Below are positions 42,979-50,784 of a stretch of DNA of 64,000 nucleotides, in pieces. Source of the stretch: Lentzea albida. Its GTDB lineage: Bacteria; Actinomycetota; Actinomycetes; Mycobacteriales; Pseudonocardiaceae. Position numbers and translations under genes: made by a program. The notes under the pieces are model-generated. The model was not told where the DNA came from. It ran no database searches and was given only the letters and a program-made list of their open reading frames with translations. How positions within the stretch are numbered: the stretch's first letter is position 1; every line of letters starts with the position of its first letter. Where the stretch lies: assembly GCF_900111005.1 (NCBI RefSeq), contig NZ_FOFV01000013.1:1-64000 (forward strand), written 5' to 3'.

Positions 42979-43521
42979 ATGTTCGCGAAACCGCTCGGCA
43001 CGGACGCCGAGCTCAGGCCGTTGGAACCGTGGCAGGCCGAGGAGTTCTTCGCGCACATGGAGCGCGGCCGCGAGTTCATCGGGCAGCACATCGGGTTCGC
43101 CGACGCGGCGAAAGACCTTGAGAGCGCGCGCAAGCTGTTGCAGGGCTACGCGGACAAAGCGGCAGCCGACGTCGGACGGATCTTCGGCATCTGGCTCGAC
43201 GACGAGCTCGTCGGCGGGGTGCTGTTCCGCGTGATGGACATCCCGCAGGGGCGCGCCGAGGTCGGGTGCTGGCTCGAACCCGCCGCGACCGGCAGGGGGT
43301 TGATCACGCGGGCGGCGAAGGTGCTGATCGACTGGGCGATTCGCGAGCGCGGCGTGCATCGGGTTGAGTGGCTGGTGTCGTCGGCGAACGCGCCCAGCAT
43401 CGCGGTCGCGCGGCGGCTCGGGATGAGCAGGGACGGGGTGCTGCGCTCGTACTCCCTGCACCGCGGCGTCCGCCAGGACGTCGAGGTGTGGTCGGTGCTG
43501 GCGCCGGAGTGGGAGAGCTGA
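42979..43521 (+). CDS. GNAT family N-acetyltransferase (RimJ/RimL-like)
   Basis: A 180-residue acetyltransferase. ATG at 42979 follows a GGGGGAACAGG stretch. Characteristic parts are LRPLEPWQAEEFFAHMERGREFI, the acetyl-CoA loop region CWLEPAATGRGLITRAAKVL and the RimJ/L-type VEWLVSSANAPSIAVARRLGM near the end. Such enzymes acetylate N-terminal amino groups of ribosomal or other proteins, or small amines. The stop overlaps the next ATG by one base (TGATG). Confidence 0.9.
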   Translation: MFAKPLGTDAELRPLEPWQAEEFFAHMERGREFIGQHIGFADAAKDLESARKLLQGYADKAAADVGRIFGIWLDDELVGGVLFRVMDIPQGRAEVGCWLEPAATGRGLITRAAKVLIDWAIRERGVHRVEWLVSSANAPSIAVARRLGMSRDGVLRSYSLHRGVRQDVEVWSVLAPEWES

Positions 43522-44213
43522 TGGACGACCTGGTGCTGCTGCACGCCTTTCCGCTCGACGCGCGGATGTGGGACGTGCCGGGCGCGCTCACGCCGTCGTT
43601 GCGCGGCCACGGCGAGCCCGACCTCGACACCGTCGCGGCCCAGGTCCTCGGCGTGCTGGACGAACGGGGGCTGGACAGCGTCGTGCTCGGCGGTTGCTCG
43701 ATGGGCGGTTACGTCGCGATGGCGCTCCTCAGGCGTGCGCCGGAACGCGTCAAGGGCTTGGTCTTCGTCGACACGAAGCACACCGCGGACGCACCGGAGG
43801 CGGTCGAGAACCGGCACGCCATGGCGGACCGCGTCGAACGCGAGGGCGTCGGCGAGTGGCTGGCGGACGCGATGCTGCCGAACCTGCTCGCCCCGGACGC
43901 CTCGGACACCGCACGGGCGTTGGTGCGCACCATGATCCTCGACCAGCGCGCCGAGGACGTGGCGTGGTGGCAGCGGGCGATGGCGAAGCGGCCGGACTCG
44001 ACGGACGTCCTGGAGTCGCTGGACGTCCCGTCGCTGGTGCTCGTGGGCGAGCACGACAAGCTCACGCCACCCGACGTGGCCGCGAAGCTCGCCGTGACGC
44101 TGCACCACTCCACCAGCGAGCGCATCGAGAACGCGGGCCACCTGCCGCCCGTCGAGCAGCCGGACGAGTTCCGCGCCCGCCTCGAACGGTGGCGCGTGCA
44201 GGTCGGGCTCTAG
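43521..44213 (+). CDS. alpha/beta hydrolase
   Basis: A 230-residue cytoplasmic hydrolase of the 3-oxoadipate enol-lactonase/esterase type. The start LVLLHAFPLDARMWD holds the oxyanion segment, GGCSMGGYVAM is the nucleophile elbow with Ser near residue 61, Asp lies in LVLVGEHDKLTPP and His in NAGHLPPVEQPDEF. It is translationally coupled to the GNAT gene. The last four bases, CTAG at 44210-44213, also hold the stop of the convergent gene. The natural substrate is unknown. Confidence 0.9.
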   Translation: MDDLVLLHAFPLDARMWDVPGALTPSLRGHGEPDLDTVAAQVLGVLDERGLDSVVLGGCSMGGYVAMALLRRAPERVKGLVFVDTKHTADAPEAVENRHAMADRVEREGVGEWLADAMLPNLLAPDASDTARALVRTMILDQRAEDVAWWQRAMAKRPDSTDVLESLDVPSLVLVGEHDKLTPPDVAAKLAVTLHHSTSERIENAGHLPPVEQPDEFRARLERWRVQVGL

Positions 44214-44503
44214 CGGCGTCGCGCGGTCGGCCCACGCCGGCCGCGCGAGTCCCAGCACGCCTGGTGCCAGTGCCGGCGTTCCTCCACCGAACCGGTCTCC
44301 TGCGCGGGCCACGCCACGACGTGCGCGACGCCGGGGCGGATCTCGTGGTCGCAGCCGGGGCAGCGGTAGGTCTTCTGCGCCTGTGCTCCCGAAATGGCGC
44401 GGACCAGCCATTCTCCGTCCGGACCCGACTCGGTGCGTGCCCAGCCGACGCCACCGCCGAGTGGTCGGTGGTCTTCCGGCTTGGGGCTGTTACGACGAGG
44501 CAC
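44210..44503 (-). CDS. small conserved zinc-binding-type protein
   Basis: About 97 residues from GTG 44503. A CxxC pair in YRCPGCDHEI and a second pair H-H-C in RRHWHQACWD are spaced as in a zinc-binding fold. N-terminal VPRRNSPKPEDHRPLGGG and the C-terminal arginine-rich tail are disordered. Homologues by recall are common in actinobacteria under the uninformative label ATP/GTP-binding protein; I see no P-loop. It is divergent from the FmdB-type gene, 33 bases apart. Confidence 0.7.
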   Translation of the reverse strand: MPRRNSPKPEDHRPLGGGVGWARTESGPDGEWLVRAISGAQAQKTYRCPGCDHEIRPGVAHVVAWPAQETGSVEERRHWHQACWDSRGRRGPTARRR

Positions 44504-44536
44504 GGCCACACGGTAATCCGCTCGTAGAATCGGTCC

Positions 44537-44743
44537 GTGCCGACCTACGAGTTCCGTTGCCGAACCTGCGACGACACCTTCGACGTGCAGCGACCGATGA
44601 GCGAGTCGTCCGCGCCGGCGTCGTGCCCCGAAGGCCATCCCGACACGGTGAAGCTGCTGTCCATGGCCGGGATCGGCGGCACGCAGCAGGCCGCGCCCGG
44701 TGGTGGCGGTGGCGGGTGCTGCGGTGGAGGCTGCTGCGGCTAG
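44537..44743 (+). CDS. FmdB-family zinc-ribbon protein
   Basis: A 68-residue protein starting at GTG 44537. MPTYEFRCRTCDDTFD is the typical FmdB start with Cys8 and Cys11; the second half of the ribbon is C30PEGH34, a Cys/His pair. The tail is glycine-rich and ends in a CCGGGCCG pattern, giving four extra cysteines. A mycobacterial member (Rv0991c, Ruc) is a redox-controlled chaperone that works with DnaK; a similar role is possible here. Confidence 0.85.
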   Translation: MPTYEFRCRTCDDTFDVQRPMSESSAPASCPEGHPDTVKLLSMAGIGGTQQAAPGGGGGGCCGGGCCG

Positions 44744-44749
44744 GTGCCG

Positions 44750-45355
44750 TCAGGCCGTCTCGCGGTCGACCATCACCTCGGCGACCTTGCGGGCCTGGTC
44801 GCAGACGGTGCCGAACTTGCCGCTCGAGTCGATGACGATGATCCCGAGCCCGCCGCCGGCGTAGGGCAGCGCGACGACGCACGACGGTTCGACGTCCGGC
44901 TCGTCGGACCGGTCGAGGTACATGACCTTGTGGTCCTTGACGTTCCACTCGCCGGTGGTGCGCTCGATGGTGATCTGCTTGGCCTCGCGGTACCGCAGCG
45001 AGACGCCGACCTCCACGTCGTCGACCTTCGTCGTCCAGCGGCACGACTCCTCGAACGTCGAGTCGTAGTTGATCTGCGTGGGCGGCGTCTCGGCCTTGGC
45101 ACCGGGGTAGGGCAGGTCCGTCCACTTCAGCTTGGCGCACACGGGAGTGATCTCGCCGTCGATCGGCGCCGTGTCCGGCTCGGTGGACTCGCTCGGGTCC
45201 GTGCCGGGGTCGGTGCTCGGGTCGGTCGAGCTCTCCTGGTCGAACGGCGAGGTGACGTCGAGCGGTTTCTGCGCGACGGGACTGCCCTCAACGGTCGCCC
45301 GCGCACAGCCGGACGCGAGGACGAGGACAGCCAACAGGAGCACCAGTCGACGCAT
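44750..45355 (-). CDS. DUF3558-like lipoprotein
   Basis: A 201-residue lipoprotein of unknown function. MRRLVLLLAVLVLASGC is a lipoprotein signal peptide, and an acidic Ser/Thr/Asp/Pro-rich linker (SSTDPSTDPGTDPSESTEPD) follows. The domain from about 75 carries CAKLKWTDLPYP and CRWTTKVDD, which resembles the spacing of DUF3558 proteins abundant in Pseudonocardiaceae. ATG at 45355 is chosen, because the lipobox then fits; an upstream GTG/ATG at 45367 is possible. It is convergent to the FmdB-type gene. Confidence 0.65.
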   Translation of the reverse strand: MRRLVLLLAVLVLASGCARATVEGSPVAQKPLDVTSPFDQESSTDPSTDPGTDPSESTEPDTAPIDGEITPVCAKLKWTDLPYPGAKAETPPTQINYDSTFEESCRWTTKVDDVEVGVSLRYREAKQITIERTTGEWNVKDHKVMYLDRSDEPDVEPSCVVALPYAGGGLGIIVIDSSGKFGTVCDQARKVAEVMVDRETA

Positions 45356-45399
45356 GGCCACCACCATGCCAGACGCGACATGGTGCCCCTGTTAGCGGC

Positions 45400-47175
45400 T
45401 CACGAGTAGTCGCGGAACCCCTTGCCGGTCTTGCGGCCGAGCCGGCCGGCCGTGACCAGGTGCTCCAGCAGCGGCGCCGGCGCGAACCCGGGCTCGCGGA
45501 ACTCGTTGTAGAGCGTCCGCTGGATCGCCAGCGACACGTCCAGCCCCACGACGTCGAGCAGCGCGAACGGTCCCATCGGCAGACCGCAGCCGACCTTCAT
45601 GGCGTTGTCGATGTCGTCGGCCTCGGCGTAGTGGGCCTCCAGCATCCGCACCGCGTCGTTCAGGTACGGGAAGAGCAGCGCGTTCACGATGAACCCGGCC
45701 ACGTCACCGCAGTGCACGGGGTGCTTGCCGAGGTCGAGGCAGATCTTGCGGGCCGTCGCGACCACGTCGGCACCCGTCGCGATGGTCTCGACGACCTCGA
45801 CGAGCTTCATGACCTGCGCGGGGTTGAAGAAGTGCAGCCCCACGACGTCCGCAGGCCTGCTCGTGGCCGCCGCGACCTCGATGACGGGCAGCGAGGACGT
45901 GGTCGTCGCGAGCACGGCGCCGGGCTTGCACACCTCGTCGAGCGCCGCGAAGACCTCCTTCTTGATCCCGATCTCCTCGGCCACCGCCTCCACGACCAGG
46001 TCGCAGTCCGCCAGGTCCACGAACTCGACGGCGGGCGAGATGCGGTTCAGCGCCGCGTCGCGGTCGGCCTCCGAGAGCTTGCCCTTGCTGACCGCGCGCT
46101 CCAGCGACTTGCGCACCGCGCCGATCGCCTTCTCCGCCTTGTCGAGACCACGAGCGCGCAACACCACGTCGTACCCGCGCTTGGCGAACACCTCGGCGAT
46201 GCCCGTGGCCATCGTCCCGGTGCCGATGACACCGACCCGCTGGACCTCCCGCGCCTGCACCGCACTGTCCACTTCGGACGGCGTGTGCACGTCGTCGACC
46301 ACGACAGGCGAATCGGGCCCGTCGTAGGTGTAGAAACCCCGCCCGGACTTCCTGCCGAGCAACCCGGCGGTGATCATCTGCTTGAGCAGCGGCGCCGGCG
46401 AATGCAACCGGTTGCGCGACTGGTGGTACATCGTGTCGAGGATCTCGTACGCCGTGTCGAGACCGATGAGGTCAAGCAGCGCCAACGGCCCCATCGGATA
46501 GCCACACCCGTACCGCATGGCCGCGTCGAGGTCCTCACGCGTCGCGTACTTGGACTCCAGCATCTTCACCGCATGGTTGAGGTACGGGAAGAGAAGCGCG
46601 TTGGCGATGAACCCGGCCCGGTCCCCGATCACCACGGGCGACTTGCCGAGCCGTTCGGCGAACGCGACCACGTCGGTGATCACGTCCGGCTCCGTGACGA
46701 CCGTCCGCACGACCTCGACCAGCTTGAGGACCTGCGTGGGGTTGAAGAAGTGCAGTCCGACGACCTTGCCGGGCCGCTTCGTGTGCACGCCGATCTCGGT
46801 GATCGACAGCGACGACGTGTTGGACGCGATGATCGCGTCGGGCTTCACGATGTCGTCGAGCCGCTGGAAGATCCCAGCCTTGAGCTCGACGCTCTCCGGC
46901 ACCGCCTCGATGACGAGATCGCAGTCCGCGAGGGTGTGGAGGTCAAGACTCGTGCTGACCCTCGCGTGCAGCGCCGCGCTCTCCTCCGCGGTCAACTTGC
47001 CGCGCCGCACGGCCCGCGCGGTCGAGTGCTCGAGGTGCCCGAGGCCGCGCTCGACCCCGGCCGCGTCGACCTCCACCACCTTGACCACGAGCCCGGTGCG
47101 CGCGAGTACCTCCACGATGCCCGCGCCCATGGTTCCGAAGCCGACGACTCCGACGGTGCTGATTTCGCGCGCCAC
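45400..47175 (-). CDS. double-domain 3-hydroxyacyl-CoA dehydrogenase
   Basis: A 591-residue protein made of two complete 3-hydroxyacyl-CoA dehydrogenases. Each half has a Rossmann motif (VGVVGFGTMGAGIVEV and VGVIGTGTMATGIAEV), the catalytic region VVGLHFFNPTQVLKLVEV or VVGLHFFNPAQVMKLVEV, and the helical domain (GYPMGPLALLDLIGLD, GLPMGPFALLDVVGLD). No enoyl-CoA hydratase part is present. GTG at 47175 has GGGAGGT five bases upstream. It oxidises 3-hydroxybutyryl-CoA or longer substrates, or works in reverse between the thiolase and Ccr steps. The half-site upstream is shared with ccr. Confidence 0.92.
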   Translation of the reverse strand: MAREISTVGVVGFGTMGAGIVEVLARTGLVVKVVEVDAAGVERGLGHLEHSTARAVRRGKLTAEESAALHARVSTSLDLHTLADCDLVIEAVPESVELKAGIFQRLDDIVKPDAIIASNTSSLSITEIGVHTKRPGKVVGLHFFNPTQVLKLVEVVRTVVTEPDVITDVVAFAERLGKSPVVIGDRAGFIANALLFPYLNHAVKMLESKYATREDLDAAMRYGCGYPMGPLALLDLIGLDTAYEILDTMYHQSRNRLHSPAPLLKQMITAGLLGRKSGRGFYTYDGPDSPVVVDDVHTPSEVDSAVQAREVQRVGVIGTGTMATGIAEVFAKRGYDVVLRARGLDKAEKAIGAVRKSLERAVSKGKLSEADRDAALNRISPAVEFVDLADCDLVVEAVAEEIGIKKEVFAALDEVCKPGAVLATTTSSLPVIEVAAATSRPADVVGLHFFNPAQVMKLVEVVETIATGADVVATARKICLDLGKHPVHCGDVAGFIVNALLFPYLNDAVRMLEAHYAEADDIDNAMKVGCGLPMGPFALLDVVGLDVSLAIQRTLYNEFREPGFAPAPLLEHLVTAGRLGRKTGKGFRDYS

Positions 47176-48242
47176 TGCAGACCTCCCATGCGGGGTAAAG
47201 CGTGGGCTACCAAGGAGTAACTTGCGGGCGACTATGCCACTCCCGGCGCTGGTGGGCGGGGTGAGCTTCGCCATCAGGATCGAAACAGTGATCGGTGCAG
47301 GGGGTGGTGGGGCGGGGCGTTTCGGCTGTTGAACCCGTGTGGGGGAACGGTGGGTTCCGCCATCTGAGGGCGGGGACGCGGGTGGCGGCTGTGGGGTGGT
47401 GGCGGCTGTGGGGTGGTGGCGGCTGGGGTGGCGACGGCGGGGTGACGACGGCTGGGTCGGCGGGGGCGACGACGGCTGGGTCGGCGGCTGAGCGTCGCCC
47501 GCCGGGGGTCCGCCGCCGGGGATCGGCCGCCAGGGTGGCCGCTCGGCTGCGGCGGTGGAGGCGACCGGAGCGAGGAGGCAGCGAACTGACAGGGATGGCG
47601 GGCGACTGGCGGCGGGGTGCTGCCCCCGGTGGGTCGTGATGACCGGGCTCTGGTGGCGGCCGTGTGAGAGGTCGCCGAGTGCGCGGTTGCGCCCACGCGC
47701 ACGGCGGTGGCGAGCGGCAAGCGGCGGCCAGGCGGCGTGGCCCCAGGCCGTCGGGCGTGGCGCGGGCTGGCACCCGTGGCGGCCACGCGGCGCGGGCCAG
47801 GCGGTCGGCATGGCGCGGGCTGGCGCCTGTGGCGGTCAAGCGGGCTGGGCGAGCCGGTCGGGCGTGGCGGGCGGGCTGGGCCCGGGCGGTCGGACTGGGC
47901 CAGGCGGTCGGGCGTGGCGGGCGGACACCTGTGGCGGTCAGGAAACAGGCGGTGGCCAGGCACGGGTGGCGGCCGACGCGAGGCTCAGAGCCTGGACGAG
48001 GTCGCGGCGCACGCGCGTCCGAGCGGGTGGTGGCGAAGCCAGGCACAGCGCGGGTGAAGGTCAGCGGGCCGAGGGCGGAGCAGTCGGTCTGAAGCGCGGC
48101 ACGTACCCGGCGGAGCGCCGGCACAAGCCCGCCGAAGCAGTCGGCACGAGCCGGTCGAGCAGCACGGTCGCGAGGCGGAGAGCCGCTGCTGCCCCGCGCG
48201 CTTCCTTGTCACGCAACGATTGAAAAGCGACTTCGGTTCCCC
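47176..48242. repeat. gene-free G-rich repeat tract
   Basis: About 1.07 kb with no credible gene. The plus strand is heavily G over C. Recognisable tandem repeats are GGTGGCGGCTGTGGGGT (17 bp, 47381-47428, nearly three units) and a 24-bp unit starting GACGACGGCTGGGTCGGC (47444-47487, nearly two). At about 47738-47945 four degenerate copies of a unit of about 55 bp contain GGCGGTCGGGCGTGGCG. Open frames across it on both strands (up to 305 codons) lack start sites, have Arg/Gly or Pro/Arg composition and follow the repeats. The promoter of the dehydrogenase lies in the first 60 bases. Confidence 0.65.
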
Positions 48243-48306
48243 GTTGTCCACAGGTTCGCGCGCCGAGCATTTTCCCTGCTCAGGGCGCCCGCAACCTGTG
48301 GACAAC
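48243..48306. other. inverted pair of DnaA-box sequences
   Basis: GTTGTCCACAGGTT at 48243-48256 and its exact complement at 48293-48306 flank a 36-base centre that is itself partly self-complementary (GCGCCGAGCA / TGCTCAGGGCGC). Each arm contains TTGTCCACA, the actinobacterial DnaA box. The site lies 18 bases after the dhaM stop on the downstream side, so it could also act as a terminator hairpin for the dha operon. Confidence 0.55.
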
Positions 48307-48324
48307 CCGACAACCCGACACGAG

Positions 48325-49023
48325 CTAGTCGTCGAAGCCGCGCTCGGCCAGTTCCTCGATCCGGCGCACCGCCTCCTCGGCGTCCTTGCCCGTGGCCACG
48401 ACGGTGATCGACTTGCCGCCCGGTGCGCTGAGGCCCATGAGGGCCAGGACGCTGGCCGCGTTCGCCTCCTCTGTGCCGTAGCGGACGGTCACGTCGGCGT
48501 CCAGCTCCGCCACGGTTCGGGCCAGCAGTGCGGCTGGGCGGGCGTGTAGGCCCACCTCGTTGGTCAGCTGCACCTCTGCTGACACCGCGCCCTGCACGAG
48601 GTGCAGGGCGGGGCGGTTGGGGGTGGCGGCCGGGGTTTCGCTCGAGGCGCCTTCTGCTGTCGCTGCCACGTCTGCCAGGGAGGCGCCCCCCTGTGCGGCT
48701 ACGGCTGCGGCCACCGCGCCTTCCACCAGTGGGGCGTCCACCACCGCGTAGCGGGACGGGTCGTCTGCCGATTCCACGGCCATCTCGGCCGTCATCTTGG
48801 CGCTGCCCAGGTCGTAGAGCACCACCACGCCCGCGCCGGAATCCGCGTCTGCCAGGGCTTCGACCACTGCGCCGTAGTCGGTGCCGAGGCCGCCTTCTTC
48901 GGTGCCGCCGACTGGTTGCACGGTGACGTCCGGGGCCATCTGGGCTGCCAGTTCCGCTACGCCGTTGGCCAGCATGTCGCTGTGCGAGACGACCACCAGG
49001 CCCACTCGGGTCGTGTCCGTCAT
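48325..49023 (-). CDS. dhaM: dihydroxyacetone kinase phosphoryl donor subunit (EIIA-like plus HPr)
   Basis: DhaM passes phosphate from the PTS to DhaL-ADP. The 232-residue protein has an EIIA-mannose-like domain (1-130), with active His in VVVSHSDMLANG, and an HPr-like domain (150-232) with LHARPAALLARTV holding the phospho-His. A linker rich in Ala, Ser and Pro joins them. The EI-like third domain of E. coli DhaM is absent, so enzyme I must be supplied elsewhere. ATG at 49023 overlaps the dhaL stop by 4 bases. Confidence 0.93.
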   Translation of the reverse strand: MTDTTRVGLVVVSHSDMLANGVAELAAQMAPDVTVQPVGGTEEGGLGTDYGAVVEALADADSGAGVVVLYDLGSAKMTAEMAVESADDPSRYAVVDAPLVEGAVAAAVAAQGGASLADVAATAEGASSETPAATPNRPALHLVQGAVSAEVQLTNEVGLHARPAALLARTVAELDADVTVRYGTEEANAASVLALMGLSAPGGKSITVVATGKDAEEAVRRIEELAERGFDD

Positions 49024-49646
49024 GCCTTGGCCGCCGTGTCGGCGAGGGCGCGCAGGAGCAGCGCCGTCGAGCGGGCACCTGGGTCCATGTGGCCCGCGCT
49101 GCGCTCGCCCAGGTAGGAGGCCCGGCCCTTGCGCGCGACCATCGGCACCGTGGACGACGCGCCTTCCGCTGCCGCGTCGGCTGCGGCGGACAGTGTTGCC
49201 GCCACTGAGCCGTCGGCGGAGGCGGCTGCCGTGACGGCCGGGGTCAGGGCGTCGACCATCGTCTTGTCGCCCACTGCGGCCTTGCCGCGCGCTATCACGC
49301 CGTCGAGTGCCGCTTGCAGGGCTCGGGCGACCAGGGCGCTGTCGAGTTCCGCGGCGTCGCCCAGTGCGGACGACGCGCGGAGGAAGGCGGTGCCGTACAA
49401 CGGGCCCGCGGCGCCGCCCACCGTCGAGATGAGCGTGGTGGCCACGAGCTTCAGCACCTTGGCCGGGGTGTCGGGTGGTTCGGCGTCCAGACGGGACACC
49501 ACGGCGGTGAAGCCGCGCTTCATGTTCTCGCCGTGGTCGGCGTCGCCGATCGCCTGGTCCAGGCGCACCAGTTCGTCGCGGTGCTCCTGGACGACGGCCG
49601 CGGCGGCTCGCACCGCCGCCACGACGTCCGCTGCCGTGCACCCCAC
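49020..49646 (-). CDS. dhaL: dihydroxyacetone kinase ADP-binding subunit
   Basis: DhaL holds ADP/ATP as a cofactor and transfers phosphate to DhaK-bound dihydroxyacetone. The 208-residue all-alpha protein has the metal-binding LDQAIGDADHGENMKRGF near residues 29-46 and the nucleotide loop STVGGAAGPLYGTAF. DALTPAV and ARKGRASYLGERSAGHMDPGA are also conserved. GTG at 49646 comes one base after dhaK ends. Confidence 0.95.
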   Translation of the reverse strand: MGCTAADVVAAVRAAAAVVQEHRDELVRLDQAIGDADHGENMKRGFTAVVSRLDAEPPDTPAKVLKLVATTLISTVGGAAGPLYGTAFLRASSALGDAAELDSALVARALQAALDGVIARGKAAVGDKTMVDALTPAVTAAASADGSVAATLSAAADAAAEGASSTVPMVARKGRASYLGERSAGHMDPGARSTALLLRALADTAAKA

Positions 49647-49647
49647 G

Positions 49648-50640
49648 TCAGACTCCCCACCGCAGTGCGGGCGTGTGGACCGGCGCGTCCCACAGTTCGA
49701 CCATCTCGTCGTCCAGGCGCAGCAGCGAGAGGCTCATGCCCTGCATCTCCAGGCTCGTGATGTACGGGCCCACCAACCTGCGTTCCACCGTGATCCCCCG
49801 ATCCGCCAGCAGCTGTTCCGCGATGCCGTGCGCCAAGTACAGCTCAAGCAGCGGTGTGCCGCCCATCCCGTTCGTGAACAGCAGCACCCGGTCGCCCGAC
49901 GCGAACGGCAGGTCGTCCAGGATCGGCTCCAGCAACGCCGACACCATCTCGGACGCCGTCCCCGCCTTCACCTTCTGCCGGCCGGGCTCGCCGTGGATGC
50001 CGATGCCGACCTCCATCTCGTCGTCCGCCAGCTCGAACGACGGCGACCCCACGTGCGGCACCACGCACGAGGTCAGCGCCAGACCCATCGACCGCACCGA
50101 CGCGATCACCCGCAACGCCAGCGCCTCGCACGCCGCCAGGTCGTCGCCGCGCTCCGCCGCCGCGCCCACGATCTTCTCCAGCAGCACCGTGCCGCCGACG
50201 CCGCGGCGGCCGGCCGTGTACAGCGAGTCCTTCACCGCCACGTCGTCGTCGATCACGACCGATCTGACCTCCGACTCCGCGAGCTCGGCGGCCATCTCGA
50301 AGTTCAGCACGTCGCCCGTGTAGTTCTTCACGACCAGCAACGCCCCCGCGCCACCGTCGGTGCGGGCGATGGCGTCGACCACCTGGTCCGAGGTCGGCGA
50401 CGTGAACACGGGCCCCGGACAGGCCGCGTCGAGCATGCCGCGCCCGACGAACCCGCCGTGCAGCGGTTCGTGGCCCGAACCCCCGCCCGAGATGATCGCG
50501 ACCTTGCTCCGCACAGGACCACCGGCGCGCACGACGACCGCCGGATCCGGGTGCACGGCGAGCAGATCGGGATGGGCTGCCTGCATGCCCCGGAGCGCGT
50601 CCTGCACCACGGTTTCCGGATCATTGATGATCTTCTTCAT
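49648..50640 (-). CDS. dhaK: dihydroxyacetone kinase substrate-binding subunit
   Basis: DhaK binds dihydroxyacetone as a hemiaminal with a histidine and receives phosphate from DhaL. The 330-residue protein has IISGGGSGHEPLHGGFVGRG near residue 50, LLVVKNYTGDVLNFEMA, and the covalent-binding His in VGIGIHGEPG near 219. Start ATG 50640. With dhaL and dhaM it forms a complete PTS-dependent kinase operon for glycerol or dihydroxyacetone use. No glycerol dehydrogenase gene or regulator DhaR is adjacent. Confidence 0.95.
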   Translation of the reverse strand: MKKIINDPETVVQDALRGMQAAHPDLLAVHPDPAVVVRAGGPVRSKVAIISGGGSGHEPLHGGFVGRGMLDAACPGPVFTSPTSDQVVDAIARTDGGAGALLVVKNYTGDVLNFEMAAELAESEVRSVVIDDDVAVKDSLYTAGRRGVGGTVLLEKIVGAAAERGDDLAACEALALRVIASVRSMGLALTSCVVPHVGSPSFELADDEMEVGIGIHGEPGRQKVKAGTASEMVSALLEPILDDLPFASGDRVLLFTNGMGGTPLLELYLAHGIAEQLLADRGITVERRLVGPYITSLEMQGMSLSLLRLDDEMVELWDAPVHTPALRWGV

Positions 50641-50725
50641 CGAACAGCCCTTCCGATCGGCGGTGACCGTGTTCCTTCTTACTCCGGGGGTCTGACACTC
50701 GGAACCGGCAAAGGTCCCCGCTACC

Positions 50726-50740
50726 GTTAGCCTGCCCTAA
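50726..50740. promoter_or_regulatory. IdeR/DmdR iron box
   Basis: GTTAGCCTGCCCTAA matches 13 of 15 positions of the IdeR/DmdR consensus half (GTTAGCCTAACCTAA). It lies 45-59 bases upstream of the siderophore-binding lipoprotein start, between divergent dhaK and that gene, and predicts repression by iron. Confidence 0.6.
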
Positions 50741-50784
50741 TAAATGCTGGTCAACATCACTTTCCGTAGCGGAGGAACAACGTC

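Noticed and set aside
47381..47945. CRISPR-like array in the repeat tract
   Set aside because: Units are contiguous or degenerate with no unique spacers, and no cas genes are present.
47207..48223. Open frames of 222 to 305 codons on both strands in the repeat tract
   Set aside because: Composition is Arg/Gly or Pro/Arg only, frames follow the repeats, and no ribosome site or family pattern is seen.
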